Positions 13,679-19,605 of a DNA stretch of 64,000 nucleotides are shown here, in pieces. Within the stretch, counting starts at the first letter, position 1; the number at the start of each line of letters is the position of its first letter. The stretch comes from a virus, in IMG/VR virus record IMGVR_UViG_3300024502_000010, positions 62,001 to 126,000 of that record. One strand, written 5' to 3'. A program made the translations under genes and the position numbers. The notes under the pieces were generated by a model. It searched no databases. It saw only the letters and a list, made by a program, of their open reading frames with translations, and was not told where the DNA came from.

Positions 13679-13830
13679 CGTATCCCCGCATCAAATAATT
13701 TTTTTAGTTCATGATAAACAAGTTTTAGTGTATTATCAGTTTCTAAATTTACATCTCTCAAAATCCAATAGAGTTCTTTTGCTTGTTGTTCTGTTAGTTC
13801 CAAGACATAAGATTTTTTGATTTCAATCAT
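13675..13830 (-). CDS. small helical protein, unknown
   Basis: 51 aa beginning MIEIKKSYVLELTEQQAK. One strand followed by two helices, ending LKKLFDAGIR. Such 'VLELTEEQA..L..IL' patterns recur in phage genomes without known function. Confidence 0.55.
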   Translation of the reverse strand: MIEIKKSYVLELTEQQAKELYWILRDVNLETDNTLKLVYHELKKLFDAGIR

Positions 13831-14005
13831 TTTCAATCTCCTCTACATTTACATAAGGAGCAGTTTTCCATTCACTCCATTCCTCACAATCATAAAGGAT
13901 GGGAGGACATAAATTACCAGAAGCATCAGTAGTAAAAATATGATACCGATACTGAATGTCTGGTTTCACTCCCAGTTCATTCTCAACGATACGAAGTTCA
14001 ATCAT
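13823..14005 (-). CDS. small conserved phage protein, unknown
   Basis: 60 aa beginning MIELRIVENELGVKPDIQ. Strand-rich, with DIQYRYHIF and a central Cys pair. It resembles short conserved cyanophage proteins; function unknown. Confidence 0.6.
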   Translation of the reverse strand: MIELRIVENELGVKPDIQYRYHIFTTDASGNLCPPILYDCEEWSEWKTAPYVNVEEIEND

Positions 14006-14163
14006 TTTCCAAGTTCCTTTTGAATACGATACTCACACCATTCTGTATGATTTTTAAGTTCTCCGTTGATTTGTGGGTCACTTATCTTACAATAAGAACA
14101 GCAGTAATAAGGATTACCACCACCAATAGGTTCTTTTGGATAGTCGTTATAATATTGGTTCAT
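14002..14163 (-). CDS. small Cys-rich, probably zinc-binding protein
   Basis: 53 aa from MNQYYNDYPKEPIGGG. It contains YCCSYC and a downstream HTEWC, a C-x2-C ... H-x3-C arrangement fitting a zinc knuckle. The ATG at 14163 overlaps the upstream stop. Confidence 0.6.
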   Translation of the reverse strand: MNQYYNDYPKEPIGGGNPYYCCSYCKISDPQINGELKNHTEWCEYRIQKELGK

Positions 14164-14378
14164 TTCACAAAATCTCCAATCACAGGAACTTCTCCACAAA
14201 TCTCATTCACTCTTACTACTGTTTGGTCTTTGAGTGCTTGACGACACTCCAAGTTTTTATTGTATGTTTGTTGGAATAATACTCGTTGTTGTTGGGCATC
14301 ATAGGTGATGATAGCACCAGCAACGATTGCAATAAAAAATACAAACAAAACTGCCCAATCAATTCCATCAAATTTCAT
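14160..14378 (-). CDS. small membrane protein, paralogue of 12841-13059
   Basis: 72 aa. Residues ~8-26 (WAVLFVFFIAIVAGAIIT) form a transmembrane helix; the remainder ends NEICGEVPVIGDFVK, shared with 12841-13059. Function unknown. Confidence 0.65.
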   Translation of the reverse strand: MKFDGIDWAVLFVFFIAIVAGAIITYDAQQQRVLFQQTYNKNLECRQALKDQTVVRVNEICGEVPVIGDFVK

Positions 14379-14667
14379 ACTTAGCCTCCACTTCTTTCAC
14401 CCGTTCCATAAAACTATCTTCACCATGATCACCTGAATACAGATAATCAATATGCCTCATAATCTCTGCCATCTTTTTCATTTTTGGCAGTTGTTCTTTT
14501 AGATATTCGATAGTTTCTGGTTCAAAAGCAGGATAATACTCTTCACCATAGTATCCACCATCTTCACGTTTCTGACCATTTTTGAGAATCTCATCTTCCA
14601 ATTCATCAGCAAACTGATAAACTTTGTAGTAATCGTAACCACAGTTACCAAAATGTCCACCACTCAT
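14368..14667 (-). CDS. MSGGHF-type conserved hypothetical protein
   Basis: 99 aa beginning MSGGHFGNCGYDYYKVY. The 'MSGGHF' opening with a downstream DYLYSGDHGEDSF is a pattern I know from a widespread phage and bacterial family of unknown function. Predicted helical. Coupled to 14664-14822 upstream. Confidence 0.7.
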   Translation of the reverse strand: MSGGHFGNCGYDYYKVYQFADELEDEILKNGQKREDGGYYGEEYYPAFEPETIEYLKEQLPKMKKMAEIMRHIDYLYSGDHGEDSFMERVKEVEAKYEI

Positions 14668-14822
14668 TTTCCAAGTCCTACTGGGGGTTTGATGTCGTTG
14701 AACTCATCATACAGCATCCTGGCAAAATGGATGTTAGGTCTTGTGCCAGTTTCCAAACTGGTACTGGTTGCAACAGTCCACATTATATCAAGTTCTCTTT
14801 TGTCAGGTAGAGGTTTAGTCAT
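14664..14822 (-). CDS. small protein, paralogue of 4752-4925
   Basis: 52 aa beginning MTKPLPDKRELDIMWTVATS. See 4752-4925 for the shared LPDK-EL-IMW-VATS core. Here the end is PPVGLGK. ATG at 14822; stop overlaps the next ATG. Confidence 0.65.
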   Translation of the reverse strand: MTKPLPDKRELDIMWTVATSTSLETGTRPNIHFARMLYDEFNDIKPPVGLGK

Positions 14823-15108
14823 CTTTCAACTTCATATAATCTTTTGCTTGATAGAACAACTCATCACGCCAGTTTCTCCCCCAGATATCAAAAGTAAATC
14901 CTAAACGACCAAGAGAGAATAGAAAGGAAAACAGTCTACCATATCCCATAGAGATTTGAAGATAAGGCCACTCAATCCACTTACCATATTCACCAAAATC
15001 AACTGCAACTTGAAGCAGTGAATATCGTTCAGTAAGAAAGAGTGATAGGTAGAACTCTTTACCATAATCCTCTCTTACACCCCATTTTGCGACTTGAAAG
15101 ATTTTCAT
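14815..15108 (-). CDS. aromatic-rich protein, unknown
   Basis: 97 aa beginning MKIFQVAKWGVREDYGKE. High Phe/Tyr/Trp/Leu content (LFSFLFSLGRLGFTFDIWGR) suggests a membrane-peripheral or tightly packed small fold. No family recognised. Confidence 0.6.
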   Translation of the reverse strand: MKIFQVAKWGVREDYGKEFYLSLFLTERYSLLQVAVDFGEYGKWIEWPYLQISMGYGRLFSFLFSLGRLGFTFDIWGRNWRDELFYQAKDYMKLKDD

Positions 15109-15302
15109 TGGTTTAGTTCCTCTGCAAGTCGAATCATATCACCTTTATCCAAAACAATTCTACCATCTTGAGCCGTAAAGAACTGCACTTTTTCTGCAGC
15201 AAGACAAAGAATAGCAGAAACTAACTTTTCTTCAGTATCAGCACCGAAATTATTTCGGTGTTCCCATACTTCATTCATAAATTCTTGTGCTCGTTCAGTC
15301 AT
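15105..15302 (-). CDS. small helical protein, unknown
   Basis: 65 aa beginning MTERAQEFMNEVWEHRNN. Two helices around a short strand pair (FFTAQDGRIVLDKGDM). Coupled to both neighbours. Confidence 0.55.
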   Translation of the reverse strand: MTERAQEFMNEVWEHRNNFGADTEEKLVSAILCLAAEKVQFFTAQDGRIVLDKGDMIRLAEELNQ

Positions 15303-15853
15303 TTTACTTTACCGTGAATAGGACAATCAGCATTAACCCACTTGCGTTCTTCAGGCATCTCTTCATTATCCATTACAGGACACTTACAACCTTTCTCAAC
15401 TGCTTCAGGAGACCCAGGAACAACACCATTCCATTCTTGATGAGTCATTGCTGACATTTCCTCATCGGTATATTGAGGATTTTCGGGTTGCTGGCAGCGT
15501 GAAAGTTTTGCTTTCAGATCATAAATCTCATCTTCCAACCTACGGAGTTCTTTAGAATAATCCTCTGACATCATCAGCTCAAACTCTTCCGAAATTTTAC
15601 GCATATCTTCTTCACTACGCATATCATTAAATGCAAGCGAACAAGCACCTTTCATAATACCAATTTCATTATGTCCCATCGTGCGGGCAACAGTTCCAAA
15701 GAAACGGAAGAGTTGAATGGTGTTGATGTCTTCACAGGGAATCTCAAAAGTATAATGCTCCTCAGGAAGAGTTTCGTCGTCATACATTCCAGACGAATAA
15801 CTTGGAGTCCATTCAGTATCAAAAGAAACTTTGAGTTTTGCTGTGTAGGTCAT
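15299..15853 (-). CDS. conserved phage protein with CPxHG tail
   Basis: 184 aa. Residues 1-90 are mixed (VSFDTEWTPSYSSGMYDDET); ~95-125 form a coiled coil (LRRLEDEIYDLKAKLSRCQQ); the C-terminus has CKCPVM ... NADCPIHG, a probable metal site shared with 12644-12844. First gene downstream of the promoter at 15876-15904. Confidence 0.65.
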   Translation of the reverse strand: MTYTAKLKVSFDTEWTPSYSSGMYDDETLPEEHYTFEIPCEDINTIQLFRFFGTVARTMGHNEIGIMKGACSLAFNDMRSEEDMRKISEEFELMMSEDYSKELRRLEDEIYDLKAKLSRCQQPENPQYTDEEMSAMTHQEWNGVVPGSPEAVEKGCKCPVMDNEEMPEERKWVNADCPIHGKVK

Positions 15854-15875
15854 TGCTTTGGATGTCTATGCACCT

Positions 15876-15904
15876 ACTATAAAACCCTTGACCGCGAAAG
15901 TCAA
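15876..15904 (-). promoter_or_regulatory. sigma70-like promoter inside a terminator
   Basis: Minus-strand TTGACT (15899-15904) and TATAGT (15876-15881) with a 17-bp spacer. The -35 hexamer overlaps the 5' arm and loop of the hairpin at 15884-15908. Drives the string from 15299-15853 leftwards. Confidence 0.75.
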
Positions 15905-15908
15905 GGGT
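15880..15908 (-). terminator. intrinsic terminator after 15932-16105
   Basis: Perfect 9-bp stem ACCCTTGAC / GTCAAGGGT (15900-15908 with 15884-15892), 7-nt loop, then TTTTA on the minus strand. Confidence 0.8.
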
Positions 15909-15931
15909 GAATGGACAGACTTTAAACTGGT

Positions 15932-16105
15932 CTATGTGGTCAAGAGTTTTCTACATATTCTTCTACAACTCTGCGTATCCTCATCACATTCAGTTAGACA
16001 TTCAAAATATGAATTCATAATTTCGTGCTGGTCTATAAACTCATCTAGCGTATTACCGATTTTTTTCCACCCAGCAAGTTGATTGTAAGAAATTAAATTG
16101 TGCAT
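15932..16105 (-). CDS. small Cys-containing protein, unknown
   Basis: 57 aa from MHNLISYNQLAGWKKIG; the ATG at 16105 has GGAGG 5 nt upstream, so it is chosen over an ATG 18 nt further up. The C-terminus (CLTECDEDTQSCRRICRK) has four Cys. Alone between an upstream regulatory element and the terminator at 15880-15908. Confidence 0.6.
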   Translation of the reverse strand: MHNLISYNQLAGWKKIGNTLDEFIDQHEIMNSYFECLTECDEDTQSCRRICRKLLTT

Positions 16106-16155
16106 AATGACCTCCACGCACAAAGAATATCATAATAAAGAGTTTTCAGTTCATT

Positions 16156-16190
16156 TTTATGACCTTACTATTCTACCACTATCTAGGAGG
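16156..16190 (-). promoter_or_regulatory. recurrent late-promoter-like element (copy at 16.17 kb)
   Basis: Minus-strand CCTAGATAGTGGTAGAATAG, closely matching CCTTAAATAGTAGTAGAATA at ~17.35 kb and CCTTAAATAGTGTTAGGATA at ~1.37 kb. Each sits upstream of a small gene in a short intergenic gap. The core TAAATA is shared with T4-type late promoters, but this copy reads TAGATA. Confidence 0.4.
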
Positions 16191-16214
16191 TTTATGTGGA
16201 TTGCTTAATACAAC

Positions 16215-16436
16215 TTAATTATAAATTGAACAAGGAACTCTGACTCGTTCTCTCCAAGTCCTTACATATCCAGGATTCCATCTATTGCCTGGCACATATT
16301 CTTCACGATACACAACTTCTGTGCAAATTGGTTCTCTATAATAAACTCTTGGTTCAAAAGGTTCCCAAAACTCTCTCCAAGTGATAGCACTTGCGGGTAG
16401 AGTTGCAAATGGCAAAAGTAAAAGTAAATATTTCAT
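16215..16436 (-). CDS. small exported protein
   Basis: 73 aa from MKYLLLLLPFATLPASA, a textbook Sec signal peptide with an ASA cleavage site. The mature ~55 residues are rich in Arg, Tyr and Pro with two Cys (PICTEVVYREEY, RVRVPCS). The ATG overlaps the upstream stop. Likely periplasmic; role unknown. Confidence 0.65.
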   Translation of the reverse strand: MKYLLLLLPFATLPASAITWREFWEPFEPRVYYREPICTEVVYREEYVPGNRWNPGYVRTWRERVRVPCSIYN

Positions 16437-16753
16437 CAGTCTCTTTGTCGCCAATCGTCTGGTTTGTCTCCTGTGAAGAAATCAATAATATCATCAGCTC
16501 CATTGAATCCAGTGCGGTGATTTGAAGGGTCGGGATCACCCAAATCCAATGCGTTCATAAAGTCATCTAAACTTCCTTCTTGCATATCTGGATTTGCAGC
16601 ACGGCGTCTTGCTTGCCTTAGAAGTGTTGCAGCGGAACGATTTGCTTTTGCCAACTTCTCTGCCCAAATCATGTCGCTTAACTCTACAGATTCGCCTTTT
16701 ACAATTCGCTCACAGATTGCTTCAAGGCGAAGACGGTATTGAGTGGAGAGCAT
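16436..16753 (-). CDS. conserved phage protein, unknown
   Basis: 105 aa beginning MLSTQYRLRLEAICERIV. Residues 1-65 are helical with a basic stretch (TLLRQARRRAANPD); the remainder is acidic and Gly/Asp-rich. I associate this with conserved cyanophage proteins; function unknown. Confidence 0.65.
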   Translation of the reverse strand: MLSTQYRLRLEAICERIVKGESVELSDMIWAEKLAKANRSAATLLRQARRRAANPDMQEGSLDDFMNALDLGDPDPSNHRTGFNGADDIIDFFTGDKPDDWRQRD

Positions 16754-16773
16754 ATGTATTACTCAGATAATGT

Positions 16774-17013
16774 TTATTTATTTCTTGATTTTAACTCCTG
16801 TTGCAATTCCTTCGCAAGTTTATATGCTCTTCTCCACATAAAATACTTTACAATTGGATTTGCTGGATTATGTAAAATCCACCACTTTGTCTTTTCATAC
16901 TGTACTCTTGCTAGTTGAGTTAGCATATAAAATGCCCTCGCTACTGATTGGTCTGTAGCAATAAAATACAAAACAAAAGCAAATATAATCAACCAAAAGG
17001 TATAAGAACTCAT
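16774..17013 (-). CDS. small membrane protein
   Basis: 79 aa. N-terminal transmembrane helix (FWLIIFAFVLYFIATD), then a basic cytoplasm-type amphipathic tail (WRRAYKLAKELQQELKSRNK). Coupled to 17010-17183. Confidence 0.6.
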   Translation of the reverse strand: MSSYTFWLIIFAFVLYFIATDQSVARAFYMLTQLARVQYEKTKWWILHNPANPIVKYFMWRRAYKLAKELQQELKSRNK

Positions 17014-17183
17014 TGTCTCAATGTCTTAAGATATTGTAGGACTTGTTCACGAACTGCCATAAGTTCATTAAAACACTTTTGGTTATGAGCACAGTTGCGA
17101 AGTTCAGGATCTGGTTTCAATACACTTTCCTCAAAGAGAGTCAGTCCACGATTCCACTTGTCAATTTGAGATTCTTCATTCAT
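17010..17183 (-). CDS. small protein, unknown
   Basis: 57 aa beginning MNEESQIDKWNRGLTLFE. Helical, with two Cys around HNQK (CAHNQKC). Start overlaps the stop of 17180-17344. Confidence 0.55.
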   Translation of the reverse strand: MNEESQIDKWNRGLTLFEESVLKPDPELRNCAHNQKCFNELMAVREQVLQYLKTLRQ

Positions 17184-17344
17184 TGTTTTACTACTTTAAC
17201 GGGACAGGAAGGAATAACTTTGCGGATTTCTTGAATAATTTCTGTTCTTTGAACTTCAGTTAATCCCACAACTTTAGAAATGCGTTGAATCACACTCAAT
17301 GCGTCAGAGCAAGTAATAATGGTTGCAGTAAGAAATACAACCAT
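17180..17344 (-). CDS. small, possibly exported protein
   Basis: 54 aa beginning MVVFLTATIITCSDALSV. A short hydrophobic N-terminus is followed by a helical body (QRISKVVGLTEVQRTEII). The hydrophobic start could be a minimal signal or anchor. Preceded by GGAG and by the late-promoter-like element at ~17.35 kb. Confidence 0.55.
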   Translation of the reverse strand: MVVFLTATIITCSDALSVIQRISKVVGLTEVQRTEIIQEIRKVIPSCPVKVVKQ

Positions 17345-17376
17345 GGTTTTCTCCTATTCTACTACTATTTAAGGTA
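17345..17376 (-). promoter_or_regulatory. recurrent late-promoter-like element (copy at 17.36 kb)
   Basis: Minus-strand CCTTAAATAGTAGTAGAATA, then GGAGAAAACC and the ATG at 17344. Contains TTAAATAG, six of eight matches to TATAAATA. One of three similar copies. Confidence 0.45.
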
Positions 17377-17388
17377 GTTTATAATTTT

Positions 17389-17562
17389 TTAAGAAATTAA
17401 GTCATGTCGAAGGCAGACCAACTTACCAATCAAAACACCATAGCGTAGCAAAACAGCACGATCTTCATGCTCTTTTGATTCTTTCTTAACCAATCGAATT
17501 AGTTCGATAATATCGTCCAAATTCAAGTCTGTATCTTGAATGTTATGTTCAGTAACTTTCAT
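17389..17562 (-). CDS. small helical protein, unknown
   Basis: 57 aa from MKVTEHNIQDTDLNLDDI; the ATG at 17562 overlaps the upstream stop. Charged helical body (IRLVKKESKEHEDRAVLL). Confidence 0.55.
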   Translation of the reverse strand: MKVTEHNIQDTDLNLDDIIELIRLVKKESKEHEDRAVLLRYGVLIGKLVCLRHDLIS

Positions 17563-17939
17563 CAGTCCCAACTAATATTTTCAAGAAGAACACCTGGCAT
17601 TACATAAGTCCAACCACTACCACCAACTTTATAATCAAACTTATATTCAAATTTGTTGTGACTATCCCAAGTCACATATCCTTTCTCTTTATCAAACCGT
17701 CCTTTGATAGTCAAACCAAACTTATTGGAGAAAATGTTACGAGTTCTCAATGCTCCACCAGTTTCACGAGTTTCAATGACTTTACAAACATCATCATAGG
17801 TTTGAACACCATACTCTAAAATACAGTTTGTTTCATATACAAAAGGACGATAAACTTTTACCTTAGGAACTACTGGTGCAGACTGTGCAAAAACAGGAGA
17901 ACCAAACAATAGTGCAGCAAGAACAATCAGTTTTTTCAT
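17562..17939 (-). CDS. exported protein, unknown
   Basis: 125 aa from MKKLIVLAALLFGSPVFAQS, a clear Sec signal peptide (cleavage after VFA). The mature ~105 residues are beta-rich with two Cys. It is coupled to the RlpA-like gene, so the two may act together at the cell envelope. Confidence 0.65.
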   Translation of the reverse strand: MKKLIVLAALLFGSPVFAQSAPVVPKVKVYRPFVYETNCILEYGVQTYDDVCKVIETRETGGALRTRNIFSNKFGLTIKGRFDKEKGYVTWDSHNKFEYKFDYKVGGSGWTYVMPGVLLENISWD

Positions 17940-18247
17940 CCAACAACCCTCCAACAAACGACAGCGTTACCTTTTTTTACAGAAGAAATGTGAGCAAAAG
18001 CAGCATAAGAAAGATCCAAATCAGCATGTGAGTATGGACCACGATCATTTACACGAACAATAACTTGTTTACCATTGTCTTGATTTGTCACCCGTATGCG
18101 TGAACCCATAGGTAGATAAGGGTGAGCTGCAGTCCAACGATAAGCGTCAAACCGCTCACCATTCGCAGTAACTTTTCCATGAAATCCGTCTCCGACTCCA
18201 TAGTATGTAGAAATTCCACAAGTCAACGCAGCAATCAATCCAATCAT
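17936..18247 (-). CDS. RlpA-like double-psi beta-barrel protein, exported
   Basis: 103 aa. After a short hydrophobic start (MIGLIAALTCG) the sequence follows the RlpA family: STYYGVGDGFHGKVTANGE, FDAYRWTAAHPYLPMGS, RVTNQDNGKQVIVRVNDRGP and DLSYAAF. RlpA proteins bind, and in some bacteria cleave, septal or naked peptidoglycan. Here the barrel stands alone, without the SPOR domain of cellular RlpA. It pairs with another exported protein (17562-17939). A cell-wall role during infection or lysis is inferred. Confidence 0.85.
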   Translation of the reverse strand: MIGLIAALTCGISTYYGVGDGFHGKVTANGERFDAYRWTAAHPYLPMGSRIRVTNQDNGKQVIVRVNDRGPYSHADLDLSYAAFAHISSVKKGNAVVCWRVVG

Positions 18248-18453
18248 TTCTCAATTTTCCAATGTTCATTACCAGACTTGGGAATCCAAGTGCAGTATTG
18301 TCGATTGATAGAAACCAAAAATAACATGTTATCAGTTTCTTGTTCCACTTCCATTGTATGAAGTGATTGCATGATATTCACAAAGCGATTCTTTGCCTTG
18401 GAACTTAGCGGTGTTACACTTACAAATTTCTTCTTGGTCTTAGGAGCTTTCAT
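18244..18453 (-). CDS. conserved phage protein, unknown
   Basis: 69 aa from MKAPKTKKKFVSVTPLSS, with a basic N-terminus and the segment LFLVSINRQYCTWIP. The ATG at 18453 is preceded by GGAGG-like sequence; an ATG three codons upstream is possible. First gene after the promoter at 18487-18515. Confidence 0.65.
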   Translation of the reverse strand: MKAPKTKKKFVSVTPLSSKAKNRFVNIMQSLHTMEVEQETDNMLFLVSINRQYCTWIPKSGNEHWKIEK

Positions 18454-18486
18454 AGTGATCATAGTTTTTCAACCTCCACAAAGGTC

Positions 18487-18515
18487 ATTGTACAGAGTTT
18501 TCAGTGTTGTGTCAA
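18487..18515 (-). promoter_or_regulatory. strong sigma70-like promoter
   Basis: Minus-strand TTGACA (18510-18515) and TACAAT (18487-18492), 17-bp spacer. It overlaps the last codons of 18501-18926 and drives the 18244-18453 to 17389 string. A related sequence (ACTGAAAACTCT ... TTTGTG ... GGAGG) lies upstream of 15932-16105. Confidence 0.8.
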
Positions 18516-18926
18516 GTAGTCTAAGTATTCATTGAAAAGCACTTCTTCCATTTGAAATGCTTGTTGTTCCCATGGTTGGTCTTCATAGTCCGTCTCAGAG
18601 TGGTCTATGCCCCTCCAGTACCTCTTTCCGTGCTTATCCTTCAGAGCACCCATAACATGCTGATAAACATGCCAGAGTTCGTGTAGAAGGGTTCTGGTGT
18701 AATGGTCAGGGTCCATATGATTGTGTAGTTCAATCTCAAAGCATCTTGGTCTCCAATTACAACCAATTACTCCTACCCAACCATAAACTCCATCGCGTAA
18801 CATTCCACGATGATTGACAATGATTTCAAGTTTATATCTTGGAAGGTGTTTGGAAATGAACCAATCTACAACTTGATTGCAACGACGCTTGCTATAGTTG
18901 TATCCACTGGTGTATAATGTAAGCAT
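18501..18926 (-). CDS. HELWH zinc metallopeptidase-like protein
   Basis: 141 aa. HELWHVYQH at about residues 86-94 is a HExxH zinc site; a downstream conserved Glu (YEDQPWEQQAF) could be the third ligand, as in SprT-like and related gluzincin families. The N-terminus YNYSKRRCNQVVDWFISKHL is helical. Cytoplasmic, since no signal is seen. The substrate is unknown; it may act on host or phage proteins. It is coupled to a 34-aa membrane peptide upstream. Confidence 0.75.
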   Translation of the reverse strand: MLTLYTSGYNYSKRRCNQVVDWFISKHLPRYKLEIIVNHRGMLRDGVYGWVGVIGCNWRPRCFEIELHNHMDPDHYTRTLLHELWHVYQHVMGALKDKHGKRYWRGIDHSETDYEDQPWEQQAFQMEEVLFNEYLDYLTQH

Positions 18927-19030
18927 CAGAATAGTGCATTAAACACTGCTTCGGTTACTTTGGTTGCCCAATGAGCAACCCATACAAAACTGCCGACAAA
19001 AATCAGTCGGTTCAGATTTGAGTACCTCAT
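18926..19030 (-). CDS. 34-residue membrane peptide
   Basis: MRYSNLNRLIFVGSFVWVAH opens a 34-aa reading that ends EAVFNALF and overlaps the ATG of the HELWH gene (TGATG). One short hydrophobic segment. It lies directly downstream of the -10 box at 19054-19059. Too small to be sure, but position and coupling support it. Confidence 0.5.
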   Translation of the reverse strand: MRYSNLNRLIFVGSFVWVAHWATKVTEAVFNALF

Positions 19031-19053
19031 TCGTTTCTCAGGTGTCTTTAGAC

Positions 19054-19059
19054 ATTATA
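19054..19059 (-). promoter_or_regulatory. -10 box directly after a terminator
   Basis: Minus-strand TATAAT within GGTTTTATAATGTC; its first T is the end of the terminator U-run. The -35 position holds CCCAAA, a poor match. Drives 18926-19030 and 18501-18926. Confidence 0.55.
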
Positions 19060-19086
19060 AAACCTCCCAAGTCGGTTTTGGGAGGT
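19058..19086 (-). terminator. intrinsic terminator after the tail-fibre operon
   Basis: Perfect 9-bp stem ACCTCCCAA / TTGGGAGGT (19062-19070 with 19078-19086), 7-nt loop, then TTTTA on the minus strand. Ends the 19120-25119 structural block. Confidence 0.85.
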
Positions 19087-19119
19087 CAGTGGACAGTTTT
19101 ATGAGTGTCTACCTCAAGT

Positions 19120-19587
19120 TCAATTTGGAATTAAATTTAGTAAAGATTCTAAATCACTTATTGAACTGAACGAATATCTGTTTTTCAGAGGAAATTCTGG
19201 AAAGACATATTCTTCAGGATATAAATCTTCGTTAGAAAGAAAACGAAGATTTGATCTATATTCAACTAAACTTGAATATTCCGCATCGGATAAAGATGTT
19301 TCTCCATTAGAACTAGATTGTTCAGAATGTCTTTGAACTAACCAATCAGTTTCAGTTAAAACTAAAGAAACTTTAGTTTTTAATTCTGTTTGATAACTTT
19401 TCTTAAATGTGTTGCGATTAAATTGTTCAACCTCAGTTTCGGAGAATGGAACTACTTCCCCATCAACAAGTTTATAAAAACTATGACCTTCATGTTCAGT
19501 TGGAATTAAATACCAACCATCACCTTCTTGTTCAGATGATACTTGAACTGTACTAATATTTTGTTCGTTAAATTGTACGTATGCCAT
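19120..19587 (-). CDS. putative tail-fibre assembly chaperone-like protein
   Basis: 155 aa. Residues ~60-115 (KTKVSLVLTETDWLVQRHSE ... SLVEYRSNLRFL) have the 'L..TDW...R' and 'YR..LR' pattern of the phage tail assembly chaperone family (APC-type, PF16778-like). The N-terminus is beta-rich. It lies at the 3' end of the fibre operon, where fibre chaperones usually sit. Family call is tentative. Confidence 0.55.
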   Translation of the reverse strand: MAYVQFNEQNISTVQVSSEQEGDGWYLIPTEHEGHSFYKLVDGEVVPFSETEVEQFNRNTFKKSYQTELKTKVSLVLTETDWLVQRHSEQSSSNGETSLSDAEYSSLVEYRSNLRFLSNEDLYPEEYVFPEFPLKNRYSFSSISDLESLLNLIPN

Positions 19588-19605
19588 TAGAGTACTCCTT
19601 TTATA

